From positions 62,001-126,000 of the forward strand of contig JAJDWK010000046.1 of assembly GCA_022825675.1 (NCBI GenBank): 64,000 bases of DNA, given 5' to 3'. The DNA comes from Anaerolineae bacterium. GTDB lineage: Bacteria > Chloroflexota > Anaerolineae > Aggregatilineales > Phototrophicaceae. Under the pieces are notes generated by a model. It made no database searches and had not been told where the DNA came from. It saw only the letters and a program-made list of their open reading frames with translations. Shown in pieces: positions 35,746-44,443 of this stretch. Made by a program: the position numbers and the translations under genes. How positions within the stretch are numbered: position 1 is the first letter of the stretch; every line of letters starts with the position of its first letter.

Positions 35746-37044
35746 GGGCAGCCGGCGGGGCGCGGCTTCCACCCGGCTGACCGATGCGCCCAAATGCCGC
35801 AGCTGCTCTTCAATCGCTTGGTAGCCGCGGTCTATCTGATAGACATTTTCGATTACGCTCTCGCCTTGGGTCGCCAGCGCCGCCAGCAAAATTGTCGCGC
35901 CGGAGCGGATATTTTCGGCTGTCAGCCGCGCTGGCTTGAGCCGCCCCACCCCCTTGATAATGCAGACATCGTTCTGGCTGATGAGGATATCCGCGCCCAT
36001 CTGCAGCAGCGCATCCACATAATCGTAGCGGTTGTCGAAGATGCGCTCGCGGATGTAACTCGTGCCTTCCGCCAGCGAAGAAAGCGCCGCGATGCAGGGC
36101 TGCAAATCTGTTGGGAAACCGGGATACGGATAGGTCTGGATATTGATAGGTTTCAGCCGCATGCTGCGTGAACGGCGGACGCGAATTGAGCTGTCGCCAA
36201 GCGTGATATCAACGCCCATCTGTTCCAGCTTGGCGATGACGATGCGCAGATGGGCGGGCTCGATATCTTCAATTGTTACATCGCCGCCGCTGATTGCCGC
36301 CGCCATCATCATCGTTCCTGCCACCAGGCGATCCGGCATCGGCGTATATTCAATCGCCCGCAGCCGCTCCACCCCCGTGATGAACAGCGTTTTCCCGCCC
36401 AGACCGCGGATATTCGCCCCCATCGCATTGAGGAAGTTGCCGAAATCGGTCACTTCGGGTTCGGCTGAGGCATTTTCCAAGACGGTTTCGCCTTCCGCCA
36501 AGGCGGCTGCCAGCATCAGATTTTCGGTGCCGGTGTGGCTGGGCAGATCGAGATACAGGCTGGCACCGCGGAAGCGCCCGGGCACATCAATAATGGTGCG
36601 GCCATCATCAAAATACTGCACATCAGCGCCCAGCCGCGCGAAGCCGCGATGATGAAAGTCGATTTTCCTGGTGCCAATATCACAGCCGCCGCTGCCTGGC
36701 AATTCCACATAGCCCAGACGCAGCTGCAGCGGCGCCAAAAACAACACTGAGCCGCGAAATTTGCCGGTTACATCGGCGGGCAGGGTGCCGCTGTTCACCG
36801 CCGAGGCGTCAATCACCGCGGTCTGCTGCCGCTTGTCATGCTCGACAGTCGCGCCCACCGCGCGCAACAGGTCAAAGGCGCTCCCGACATCTTCAATATC
36901 AGGCACATGGTGGATGACAGTCACGCCCTCTTCTACTACGATTGAGGCGGCAATCATCGCCAGGACCGCGTTCTTGGCGCGCTGCACCTGTATCTTGCCA
37001 TGCAGCGGCTGCCCGCCCTCAACACGCAAGGCTTGCTGGCTCAT
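35734..37044 (-). CDS. murA: UDP-N-acetylglucosamine 1-carboxyvinyltransferase
   Basis: Transfers enolpyruvate from PEP to UDP-GlcNAc, the first committed peptidoglycan step. ATG at 37044 (RBS GGAGAAGCGG) gives 436 residues; upstream in-frame ATGs (37059, 37170) lack an RBS. RAKNAVLAMIAA holds the catalytic Lys24/Asn25, and SGGCDIGTRK holds the fosfomycin-target Cys121. Slightly longer than the usual 420. Its presence, with the LCP and PG-binding proteins nearby, argues for a peptidoglycan-making organism. Confidence 0.9.
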   Translation of the reverse strand: MSQQALRVEGGQPLHGKIQVQRAKNAVLAMIAASIVVEEGVTVIHHVPDIEDVGSAFDLLRAVGATVEHDKRQQTAVIDASAVNSGTLPADVTGKFRGSVLFLAPLQLRLGYVELPGSGGCDIGTRKIDFHHRGFARLGADVQYFDDGRTIIDVPGRFRGASLYLDLPSHTGTENLMLAAALAEGETVLENASAEPEVTDFGNFLNAMGANIRGLGGKTLFITGVERLRAIEYTPMPDRLVAGTMMMAAAISGGDVTIEDIEPAHLRIVIAKLEQMGVDITLGDSSIRVRRSRSMRLKPINIQTYPYPGFPTDLQPCIAALSSLAEGTSYIRERIFDNRYDYVDALLQMGADILISQNDVCIIKGVGRLKPARLTAENIRSGATILLAALATQGESVIENVYQIDRGYQAIEEQLRHLGASVSRVEAAPRRLPAWA

Positions 37045-37109
37045 ATTCCGCTTCTCCATTTGACAGCTGAGATATGAAAGTAGCATAGCATACATCGCCG
37101 CGGCTGATG

Positions 37110-37132
37110 GCGAATGCGCCAGGCAATTGCCC
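37110..37132 (+). repeat. Intergenic direct repeat, copy 1
   Basis: GCGAATGCGCCAGGCAATTG then CCC, exactly repeated at 37388-37410. In this copy the end continues into GGGCAATTGC, so GCAATTGCCC/GGGCAATTGC also forms a perfect 10-bp inverted repeat with a 2-base loop (to 37144). The copies flank the palindromic element at 37192-37286. Confidence 0.75.
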
Positions 37133-37191
37133 CAGGGCAATTGCATTAAAAAAGACATTCGCCACAACAAGCGGAATCCAACGAAAAGTTA

Positions 37192-37286
37192 ACCACCGAG
37201 GACACCGAGATACACCGAGAAAAGCATGAGAAGCCTCTTTAATGCTTTTCTCGGTGTCCTCATTTTTTCTCTGTGTTCTCGGTGGT
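37192..37286. repeat. 95-bp imperfect palindrome of the ACCACCGAGG type
   Basis: Starts ACCACCGAGGACACCGAG and ends with the near-complement CTCGGTGGT; the inner arms ACACCGAGAAAAGCAT and ATGCTTTTCTCGGTGT are perfectly complementary around a 14-base loop. A related half-element, TTGTGCCC...TTTGTGGTG, lies at 37349-37372. Families of such short palindromes (accacagaggcacagag-like) occur between genes in several phyla. It has no ORF and looks like a MITE/REP-type element, with folded RNA possible. Confidence 0.7.
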
Positions 37287-37387
37287 ATGGGGTGTGTACA
37301 AACTACCCTGATAAATGAAGTAGCATAGAGCCATTTCAAGAAAAAACTTTGTGCCCTTTGCGTCTTTGTGGTGAAAAAATATTTGAT

Positions 37388-37410
37388 GCGAATGCGCCAG
37401 GCAATTGCCC
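37388..37410 (+). repeat. Intergenic direct repeat, copy 2
   Basis: Second exact copy of the 23-base repeat found at 37110-37132. A shorter match, AGTAGCATAG, also recurs at about 37078 and 37318, so the whole interval is built from duplicated pieces. Confidence 0.7.
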
Positions 37411-37430
37411 TAGACCCGCAATACGGGCAT

Positions 37431-37458
37431 TTGATTTGCTGAGCCCCTGTGGTACAGT
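37431..37458 (+). promoter_or_regulatory. Possible promoter of the SAM-riboswitch transcript
   Basis: TTGATT (37431-37436), a 16-base spacer and TACAGT (37453-37458), ending about 25 bases before the riboswitch. Confidence 0.45.
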
Positions 37459-37483
37459 AGCGGCACTTAACAAGTGAAAAGCA

Positions 37484-37599
37484 AGTTTGCGCTTATCCAG
37501 AGGTGGCGGAGAGACCGACTCGACGAAGCCACAGCAACCCCCAGTTGGCATTGGGAAGGTGCTAAGTTCGGCAGAAGTTCTGGAAGATGAGGGTAAACG
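37484..37599 (+). promoter_or_regulatory. SAM-I (S-box) riboswitch aptamer
   Basis: The conserved S-box order is visible: CTTATCCAGAGGTGG, GGAGAGACCGAC, CGACGAAGCCACAGCAACC, then GGTGCTAAGTTCGGCAG, and GAAGATGAGGG. The flanks GTTTGCGCTTATC and GATGAGGGTAAAC pair to close P1. SAM binding would favour the downstream terminator. It controls the methionine-pathway gene at 37744, which fits. Between aptamer and terminator, CCTGGCGC (37600 region) and GCGCCAGG can form another strong hairpin, so the expression platform is larger than usual. Confidence 0.9.
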
Positions 37600-37686
37600 C
37601 CTGGCGCTATCAGCCTTGACCGGTTGCGGGTGGCGCCAGGTCATTCCGTTGGCCGCGCCACGGTCAGGTCATGTTTAAGTAACGGA

Positions 37687-37725
37687 AGCCCAAACTGGCG
37701 CATATGCCTCGGTTTGGGCTTTTTC
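37687..37725 (+). terminator. Riboswitch-controlled intrinsic terminator
   Basis: AGCCCAAAC (37687-37695) pairs with GTTTGGGCT (37712-37720), followed by TTTTCT. It lies 19 bases before the methionine gene's ATG, as expected for a transcriptional riboswitch. Confidence 0.85.
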
Positions 37726-37743
37726 TATTGGGAAGGGAGCGGC

Positions 37744-38982
37744 ATGAAGACTAAGGCAAGCGAAAACGCAGCACAATTTCAAGGCGCGAGCACGAACGCA
37801 GTGCATGGCGGCGCTGACCGCGCCAAAGGCTTCCACTCGATGACCACGCCCATCGTGCAATCGGCAACCTATACTTTCGCCGATACCGCCGCGCTCATCG
37901 AATTCCTCGACGCCAAAATCTATGGGCGCGAGCTGGACCGCGAAGAATATGCCCGTTATGGCAACCCTTCCATCTGGGCGCTGGAGCGGCGGCTGGCGCA
38001 TCTGGAAGGGGCTGCGGACGCCATCGTCTACCCCTCCGGCATGTCGGCCGTAACTTCGCTTTTCCTCACCGTGCTTAGGCCGGGCAACCACATCGTGATG
38101 ACGGACGACTGCTACCGGCGCACACGCCAGTTCTGCCTCAGCACTTTGAAGAAATTTGGCATCGAAACCAGCATCGCGCCCATGGGCGATCTTGATGCTC
38201 TGGAAGCGGCGATTGTGCCGAAGAAAACCCGCTTCCTCTTCACCGAAACGCCGACAAATCCTTATCTGCGGGTGGCGGACTTAAAGCGCCTTGCCGAGTT
38301 GGGCAAGCGCTACCGCGCCATGACCCTGCTCGATAGCACCTTCGCCACACCTGTGAACCTGCGCCCGCTGGAATATGGCATTGATTTTGTCATGCACAGC
38401 GCCACCAAATACTTCGCCGGGCATAACGATGTCCTGGGCGGCGTCATCGCCGGCGACGCCAGCCGCATCCGCGCGCTCAAAGACGCCCGGGGCATCTTCG
38501 GCAATGTGATTGACCCGCATCAGGCATTTCTCATCGAGCGCGGGCTGAAGACTTTGGCGGTGCGTGTGCGCCAGCAAAATCAGTCGGCGCTGCAAGTCGC
38601 GCACTATTTACAGCAGCACCCGAAGATCGAGCGCGTACATTATCCCGGCTTGAGCTCTCACCCCGATCACGCGCTGGCGGCGGCGCAGATGAGCGGCTTC
38701 GGCGGCGTCGTCAGCTTTGAAGTTGCCGGCGATATCCATGCCACCAGCGCCTTCATCGACCGCCTGCGCATCCCCTATATCGCGCCCAGCCTCGGCGGTG
38801 TTGAGAGCCTTGTCGAGCAGCCCGCCTATGTCAGCTATTACGATCTCAGCAGCGACGAACGGCTGGAATTTGGCATTCGGGATAACCTGGTGCGCTTCGC
38901 CTTGGGCATCGAAGACGCTGTTGATATTATCGCCGATTTGCAAGCGTCACTGGCGCAGGTGCCCGCCGTCAATAGCCGCTAA
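37744..38982 (+). CDS. metB: Cystathionine gamma-synthase-type PLP enzyme
   Basis: Cys/Met-metabolism PLP enzyme of 412 residues, under the SAM riboswitch. Family motifs: YARYGNPSIWALERRLAHLEG, YPSGMSAVTSLFL, DSTFATPVNLRPLEYG, and Lys222 in HSATKYFAGHND as the PLP lysine. DDCYRRTRQF resembles the plant-type cystathionine gamma-synthases, which take O-phosphohomoserine. Neighbouring thrB makes that compound, and no metA/metX is seen here, so O-phosphohomoserine use is a reasonable inference. O-acetylhomoserine sulfhydrylase or cystathionine lyase are alternatives. RBS GGGAAGGGAG. Its stop overlaps the convergent thrC stop by 4 bases. Confidence 0.85.
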   Translation: MKTKASENAAQFQGASTNAVHGGADRAKGFHSMTTPIVQSATYTFADTAALIEFLDAKIYGRELDREEYARYGNPSIWALERRLAHLEGAADAIVYPSGMSAVTSLFLTVLRPGNHIVMTDDCYRRTRQFCLSTLKKFGIETSIAPMGDLDALEAAIVPKKTRFLFTETPTNPYLRVADLKRLAELGKRYRAMTLLDSTFATPVNLRPLEYGIDFVMHSATKYFAGHNDVLGGVIAGDASRIRALKDARGIFGNVIDPHQAFLIERGLKTLAVRVRQQNQSALQVAHYLQQHPKIERVHYPGLSSHPDHALAAAQMSGFGGVVSFEVAGDIHATSAFIDRLRIPYIAPSLGGVESLVEQPAYVSYYDLSSDERLEFGIRDNLVRFALGIEDAVDIIADLQASLAQVPAVNSR

Positions 38983-40301
38983 TTCTGAGAGCGCGCCGCT
39001 CCCAGCGGGGCAGGGGCAGGAGCGCTCTCCAGAAGCGCGACAATTTCTTCGATATCAGCTTCGGCTTGCAGCATCTCGTTGCGATGCTGCGGCTTAAGCT
39101 GCGGCAAGGTATCGGCGTGATAGCCGATGGTGGCTTCGGGATCTTTCAGGATGTGCCCGGTCAAAACGCCCAGCACCGTGTCGCCGCGTTGGATGATGCC
39201 GCGCCGTGCCAATTTGCGCGCGCCCGCCACCGAGCAGGCGGAAGCGGGTTCGCAGCCAATGCCGACCGCGTCCACAACCGCCTTGGCATCCATAATCTGC
39301 TGGTCGCTGACCGCTTCCACCACGCCGCCCGTCCATTCCAGCGCGCGTATCGCCTTGCTTACATTGACCGGATTGCCGATTTTGATGGCGCTGGCGATAG
39401 TCTGCGCTTTTACTGGCTGGTACTGCCTAAAGCCGCTTTTATAATGCCGATAGAGCGGGTTTGCGCCTTCCGCCTGCACGATTGCCAGGCGCGGCAGCCG
39501 GTCAATCAGCCCCAGCTCATACAGCTCCAGCAAGCCTTTGCCAAAGGCGGAGCTGTTGCCGAGGTTGCCGCCCGGCACCACAATCCAATCCGGTGCCTGC
39601 CAGCGCAGTTGCTGCAGCGCCTCAAACATAATCGACTTCTGCCCTTCCAGGCGGAAGGGATTGACAGAATTGAGCAGATACATGCCCAGCCGCGCCGATA
39701 CCTGCTGCGCCAGCGCCATATTGCGGTCAAAATCGGCATTAATCTGCAAGCATATCGCGCCGAAAGCGATGCCCTGCGCCAGCTTGCCCAGGGCAATCTG
39801 CTGATTCTGCAAGAAGATGATGCCCTGCATGCCCGCGCGCGCGGCATAAGAAGCCAGCGACGCCGATGTATTGCCTGTTGAGGCGCAGGCGACGCGCTTC
39901 ATCTTCAGCACTTTTGCCTGTGTTAGCCCGGTGGTCATGCCGCGGTCTTTGAAAGAACCTGTGGGGTTTTCGCCTTCGTGCTTCAAAAACAGAGTATCCA
40001 CGCCAGCGTATGCCGCCACTTTTGGCAATTCATACAAGTTGGTATTGCCTTCCATGCGGCTGACGATGTGCTCATCGTCAACACCGGGGTAGATCAGCTC
40101 TTTATAGCGCCAGACGCCGCTGTTATACGGCGCGGACAGCGCGCCCAAGCGCCCGTCAAAGAGATTTTGCGTCAGCCCCTGCCGCGCAGGCTCAAAATCG
40201 TGCCGCACATCCAGCAAGCCGCCGCAAGCCCCGCAACTGTAGACCACGGTGTCGATTGGGTATTGTTGAGAGCAATCGACACATTGTAATATGCTGGGCA
40301 T
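38979..40301 (-). CDS. thrC: Threonine synthase
   Basis: PLP enzyme converting O-phosphohomoserine to threonine. The 440 residues start with a Cys4 zinc-ribbon-like element (Cys7, 10, 23, 26), seen in many ThrC proteins. The PLP lysine is Lys118 in NPTGSFKDRGM, and the phosphate loop VPGGNLGNSSAFGKG is present. Transcribed divergently from thrB, with 49 bases between start codons. Together with the metB-like gene it would compete for O-phosphohomoserine. Confidence 0.93.
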   Translation of the reverse strand: MPSILQCVDCSQQYPIDTVVYSCGACGGLLDVRHDFEPARQGLTQNLFDGRLGALSAPYNSGVWRYKELIYPGVDDEHIVSRMEGNTNLYELPKVAAYAGVDTLFLKHEGENPTGSFKDRGMTTGLTQAKVLKMKRVACASTGNTSASLASYAARAGMQGIIFLQNQQIALGKLAQGIAFGAICLQINADFDRNMALAQQVSARLGMYLLNSVNPFRLEGQKSIMFEALQQLRWQAPDWIVVPGGNLGNSSAFGKGLLELYELGLIDRLPRLAIVQAEGANPLYRHYKSGFRQYQPVKAQTIASAIKIGNPVNVSKAIRALEWTGGVVEAVSDQQIMDAKAVVDAVGIGCEPASACSVAGARKLARRGIIQRGDTVLGVLTGHILKDPEATIGYHADTLPQLKPQHRNEMLQAEADIEEIVALLESAPAPAPLGAARSQN

Positions 40302-40350
40302 GTACAGGACCTTTCAGCGCGGAGTTCGCGACTTAGGATAGCGAGCATCC

Positions 40351-41292
40351 ATGGCATTTTCCATAGCGGAAGCCTTCGCCCCGGCGACGGTTGCCAACCT
40401 CGGCGTCGGCTTCGATATCCTGGGCATGGCGCTGGATGGCATGGGCGACCGCGCTGTCGTGCAATTCAAAGATAGCCCCGGCATCGTCATCAGCGATATC
40501 AGCGGTGACGATGGTGCCTTGCCGCGGGAACCGAGCGAGAATGTCGCCAGCGTTTCCGCCCGCGCATTTTTGGAGCATATCGGCGAGCGGCGCGGCATCA
40601 GCATCAAGCTGAGCAAGGGCTTGCCCTTGGCAAGCGGCTTGGGCAGCAGCGCCGCCAGCGCTGTCGTTTCCGTTGTCGCTTTGAACAAGCTCGCCGGCTC
40701 GCCCTTCACACAAGAAGAATTGCTGCCTTTCTGCCTGGAAGGGGAAGCGCTGGTCAGCGGTTATCATGCCGACAATATCGCCCCTTGCCTGCTGGGCGGC
40801 ATCGTTCTGGTAGCTGGCACGGCGGTGGCGGATTTGCAGCCGCTGCCAGTCCCCGCCGCTTTGATGCTGGCGCTGGTAACGCCGGCGGTGCCCGTCCCGA
40901 CCAATGCGGCACGGGCGATATTGCCGGCGCAAGTGCCCTTGCGGCAGCTCATACAGCAAACGGGCAATGTAGCCCGCTTGATAGACGCCTTGCATCGCGG
41001 GGATCTGGAAGCGCTGGGCGCTGCCATTGAGGGCGACCAAATCATCGAGCCTGCCCGCCGCGACCTGATGCCGCACCTGGATGCCGCCCGCGCTGCCGCC
41101 AAAAGCGCCGGCGCAATCGCCGTTTTCATCGGCGGCGCTGGTCCCACGCTCTGCGCCATCTGCGATAACGACAGCGGCGCTCAAGCCGCCGCCGCTGCCA
41201 TGGAGGCGGTCTATCAGGAAGCGGCGATGCGCTGCCTGGCGCAAGTTGCCGCAGTGGACCACCGCGGCGCGTATTGTATATGCGCCAGGTGA
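40351..41292 (+). CDS. thrB: Homoserine kinase
   Basis: GHMP-family kinase phosphorylating homoserine. The 313 residues contain the ATP-binding motif LPLASGLGSSAAS (91-103), the N-terminal PATVANLGVGFDILG and the C-terminal GGAGPTLCAI. Lies between divergent thrC and the iscX-nuo operon. The product feeds both threonine and probably methionine synthesis. Confidence 0.94.
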   Translation: MAFSIAEAFAPATVANLGVGFDILGMALDGMGDRAVVQFKDSPGIVISDISGDDGALPREPSENVASVSARAFLEHIGERRGISIKLSKGLPLASGLGSSAASAVVSVVALNKLAGSPFTQEELLPFCLEGEALVSGYHADNIAPCLLGGIVLVAGTAVADLQPLPVPAALMLALVTPAVPVPTNAARAILPAQVPLRQLIQQTGNVARLIDALHRGDLEALGAAIEGDQIIEPARRDLMPHLDAARAAAKSAGAIAVFIGGAGPTLCAICDNDSGAQAAAAAMEAVYQEAAMRCLAQVAAVDHRGAYCICAR

Positions 41293-41319
41293 ATCCGTTT
41301 GCATTACTTTGTGAAATTC

Positions 41320-41348
41320 TTGACAATCGCCGCCGTCAATTCTATACT
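41320..41348 (+). promoter_or_regulatory. Strong promoter of the iscX-nuo operon
   Basis: TTGACA (41320-41325), a 17-base spacer and TATACT (41343-41348): a near-perfect sigma-70 promoter, leaving a leader of about 65 bases before iscX. Confidence 0.8.
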
Positions 41349-41418
41349 AGCGGTGCGCATTCAGGCGGGGCTGCGCTTGGGCGCGCCGCTGGGGCTATCA
41401 GCGCGAATTTAGGTGAAG

Positions 41419-41631
41419 ATGACCGCGCAAAAGCTGTATTGGGATAGCGCTTATGAAATCGTGCTGGCATTGATGGAAGCCTACCCGGATGCCGAGCTGG
41501 AGTCTATTGGGCTGGAAGAGTTAAATCGGCGCATCCTTTCCCTGCCGGGTTTTGCTGACGATGCGGCTTTGGTGAATAATGGTATACTCAATTCGATACT
41601 ACGCGAGTGGTATGAGGAGATCGGCGGATAG
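41419..41631 (+). CDS. iscX: IscX-like Fe-S assembly protein
   Basis: 70 residues from ATG at 41419, preceded by AGGTGA. It matches the IscX (YfhJ) pattern: LYWDSAYEIVLALMEAYPDAE, then a middle LEELNRRILSLPGFADD, and the C-terminal NGILNSILREWYEEIG. IscX binds IscS and iron and modulates cluster assembly. It directly abuts nuoB (TAG then ATG), an unusual place for iscX, which normally ends isc operons. A GTG at 41413 is an alternative start. Confidence 0.82.
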   Translation: MTAQKLYWDSAYEIVLALMEAYPDAELESIGLEELNRRILSLPGFADDAALVNNGILNSILREWYEEIGG

Positions 41632-42510
41632 ATGGAAGTGAAGCTGCAAGAACTCAATGCTACCGAATTCCCCGTACCGGTTGAGCTTGAAGACAATATC
41701 GCGATAACCAGTTTGAGCCAGCTCTACAATTGGGGGCGGCGCAATTCTATGTGGCCCATGCTCTTCGGCTTGGCTTGCTGTGCCATTGAGATGATCGCCA
41801 CCGCCTCTTCCCGCTTTGATTTTTCCCGCTTCGGCTTCGAAGTTATGCGGGCGACGCCGCGTCAAGCCGACCTGATGATTGTCTCCGGCACGGTAACCAA
41901 GAAGATGGTCGTGCCCATCGTGCGCCTCTACAATCAAATGCCCGAGCCAAAATATGTGCTGGCGATGGGCGCTTGCGCCAGCGGCGGCGGACCTTTCAAA
42001 GAGGGCTACAATGTCGTTTCGGGAATGGACAAATACCTGCCGGTGGATGTCTATGTGCCCGGCTGCCCACCGACGCCGCAGGCGCTGCTCTTTGGCATGA
42101 TTGCCCTGCAGCGCAAAATTGACGGGCAAAGCATCGCCAATGGTGACGATGTGCCCTGGTATGGCGAAGGACCAGCGGAGCCAACGCCCGTTCCCGTTTT
42201 GGGACCAGACATCATCGACCCCCGTCAAATGGACATGATCCGCCGCCAAGCCGAAGCGGCTGCGGAAAGCATGGCATTGCTCGGCGCGCGTGATCTGCCC
42301 GCCGCCACCCAAATGGTCGCCGCCAAAGCCGAAACCGCCGTTGCGGAAGCGGTCGCGGCGCCAGTTGATGGCGATGCGCTCAGCTTTGTCTTGCCCACCG
42401 GCGGCACGCCTTGGGCAGAAGCCGAAGACATACGCGAGAAGCGCCGCCTGCGCGCCCTGGCGCGCAAAGCCCTGCGCGCCTCCCGCCGCGCCCAAGCTGA
42501 AGGGGAATAA
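41632..42510 (+). CDS. nuoB: NADH-quinone oxidoreductase subunit B with C-terminal tail
   Basis: Carries Fe-S cluster N2, next to the quinone site of complex I. The four ligands are visible: Cys49 and Cys50 (GLACCAIE), Cys115 (GACASGGG) and Cys145 (VPGCPPTP). The core ends near residue 180. A further 110 or so residues follow, Ala-rich and then a basic tail starting GGTPW at residue 257, closely related to the tail of NuoI. Typical NuoB proteins are 160-220 residues, so the extension is special. Confidence 0.94.
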   Translation: MEVKLQELNATEFPVPVELEDNIAITSLSQLYNWGRRNSMWPMLFGLACCAIEMIATASSRFDFSRFGFEVMRATPRQADLMIVSGTVTKKMVVPIVRLYNQMPEPKYVLAMGACASGGGPFKEGYNVVSGMDKYLPVDVYVPGCPPTPQALLFGMIALQRKIDGQSIANGDDVPWYGEGPAEPTPVPVLGPDIIDPRQMDMIRRQAEAAAESMALLGARDLPAATQMVAAKAETAVAEAVAAPVDGDALSFVLPTGGTPWAEAEDIREKRRLRALARKALRASRRAQAEGE

Positions 42511-42517
42511 GCCCGCT

Positions 42518-44398
42518 ATGGAAACATTGGCACCCGCGCCCGCAGCGCCGCTGACCGCGACCAGCATTGACGAGGCGCTAGACTATCTCAAGACCGCCCA
42601 TCCGCATGCCGTGAAAGCGGACGACCGCGACGGCTATCAGGGCATCATCATCGACGCCGACAGCTTGCTGGAGCTGGCGCAGGTCATTCGTGATGACCTG
42701 GGTTTTGATTATCTCTCAAGCGCGACCGCGGTCGATTACCTGGGCGAGGGCGACCACATGGAAATGGTCTACCACGCCTACCGCAGCAGCGGCGGCAGCG
42801 CGCTCGTTTTCAAAGCGCAGACCGACCGCGAAAATGCCAGCATCCCCTCGCTGACACCCGTCTGGCGCGGCGCTGATTTCCAAGAGCGCGAGGCTTGGGA
42901 TCTCTTTGGCATCCGCTTCCCCGGGCATGGGAATCTCAAAAGAATCTTGATGTGGGAGGGCTTTTCGGGGCATCCCATGCGCAAGGACTGGCGCGAAGCC
43001 TATTACGAAGAGGAGCAGAAACCCTTCGACAGCCGCTGGCCCGGCGGACATGTGCACCGCTCGGAAGAGAAAAATGTTTTCGGCAAAAATGTCTCTTACC
43101 CGGCGGATATTGACCTGGGGCGGCTGGCGGATACTTCAGAGCGCGCCGTTTATCAATCGCTTGGGCTTGGCGTTGATGTCGAGCGCATCATGGACAAAGA
43201 TGGCTTCGAGACCAATGAGCTGGTTGTCAACATGGGTCCGCACCATCCCAGCACCCATGGCGTTTTCCGCATGGTGCTGACAGTCGACGGCGAAACGGTA
43301 ACTTCGCTCGAGCCGGTGATGGGCTATCTGCACCGCAATCACGAAAAAATCGGCGAGCGCAACACTTACCTGCACAACATCCCTTTTACCGACCGCCTCG
43401 ATTATATTTCCAGCATGGGCAACAACCATGGCTATGTGCTGGCTGTCGAGCAGTTGATGAGCCTGGGGCGCCGCTACAATCCGCCGACTTACCGCTGCGA
43501 GGCGCTGCGCGTGCTGATGGTCGAGCTGAGCCGCATTGTCAATCACCTGTGGGCGATTGGCTTCTGGCTCAACGATATCGGCGCATTCTTCACGCCCGTG
43601 CTCTATTTCATCCAAGAGCGCGAGCGCATTATGGACTTCTTTGAGGCGGTCGCCGGCAGCCGCATGATGTGCAATTATATGCGCTTTGGCGGGCTGTTTG
43701 GCGATCTGCCCGAGCGTATCAAAAGCGTCAGCAACTTGACGAACGACCGCGTGCGCGATTACAACACCATGCAATTCCTGACCGAGATGATAAATGAGCG
43801 CATCCCGCGCACAATTGATGAATTGGAATTGCTGCTGACGCAGAATGAAATTGTCATCGAGCGCTCGATTGGCGTCGGCGTCTTGAGCCGCGATGAGGCC
43901 ATCAATTGCAGCGCCGCTGGTCCCCTGCTTCGCGGCAGCGGCGTCGCTTATGACATTCGCCGCGCCGAGCCGTATAGCATCTACCCCGAGCTTGACTTTG
44001 ATGTCGCCGTCGAAAATGCTGGCGATATGTACGCCCGCTATCAGGTGCGCGTGAAAGAATTGCGTGAGAGTGTGCGCATTTTGCGGCAAATCCTGCCGCG
44101 GCTGGAAGCCACCAAAGGGCAGTCCATCTGGGCGGACGGCAAAGTTGGCGCGTATGCGCCGCGCGTGCCTTTGGGCGAAGCCTATGGCCGCGTCGAAAAT
44201 GGCAAGGGCGAGTTGGGCTATTACATCGTTTCGGCTGGCGGGCGCAATGGCACTTCCAACCCCTGGCGCTATCATGTGCGCGCGCCCAGCTTCATCAACT
44301 TGACGCCGCTGGGCGCCATGAGCACGGGGCATAAAGTCGCCGATATTGTCGGCATCCTGGGCAGCATCGATATTGTGCTCGGCGAAACCGATCGCTAA
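42518..44398 (+). CDS. nuoCD: NADH-quinone oxidoreductase fused subunits C/D
   Basis: ATG at 42518 gives 626 residues. Residues about 15-190 are NuoC (EREAWDLFGIRFPGH, then HPMRKDW); residues about 215-626 are NuoD (NMGPHHPSTHGVFRMVL, GYLHRNHEK, and C-terminal DIVLGETDR). The fused arrangement is known from enterobacteria and others. The frame upstream to 42290 overlaps nuoB and is not homologous. The NuoD His and Asp/Tyr around the quinone site are within normal context. Confidence 0.95.
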   Translation: METLAPAPAAPLTATSIDEALDYLKTAHPHAVKADDRDGYQGIIIDADSLLELAQVIRDDLGFDYLSSATAVDYLGEGDHMEMVYHAYRSSGGSALVFKAQTDRENASIPSLTPVWRGADFQEREAWDLFGIRFPGHGNLKRILMWEGFSGHPMRKDWREAYYEEEQKPFDSRWPGGHVHRSEEKNVFGKNVSYPADIDLGRLADTSERAVYQSLGLGVDVERIMDKDGFETNELVVNMGPHHPSTHGVFRMVLTVDGETVTSLEPVMGYLHRNHEKIGERNTYLHNIPFTDRLDYISSMGNNHGYVLAVEQLMSLGRRYNPPTYRCEALRVLMVELSRIVNHLWAIGFWLNDIGAFFTPVLYFIQERERIMDFFEAVAGSRMMCNYMRFGGLFGDLPERIKSVSNLTNDRVRDYNTMQFLTEMINERIPRTIDELELLLTQNEIVIERSIGVGVLSRDEAINCSAAGPLLRGSGVAYDIRRAEPYSIYPELDFDVAVENAGDMYARYQVRVKELRESVRILRQILPRLEATKGQSIWADGKVGAYAPRVPLGEAYGRVENGKGELGYYIVSAGGRNGTSNPWRYHVRAPSFINLTPLGAMSTGHKVADIVGILGSIDIVLGETDR

Positions 44399-44443
44399 AG
44401 GCCGCGAGGCGCGTCGCCGCATACAGCAATTTGAGGAGTTGAC

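Noticed and set aside
37192..37286. Insertion sequence at the palindrome
   Set aside because: No transposase frame and only 95 bp; at most a non-autonomous element.
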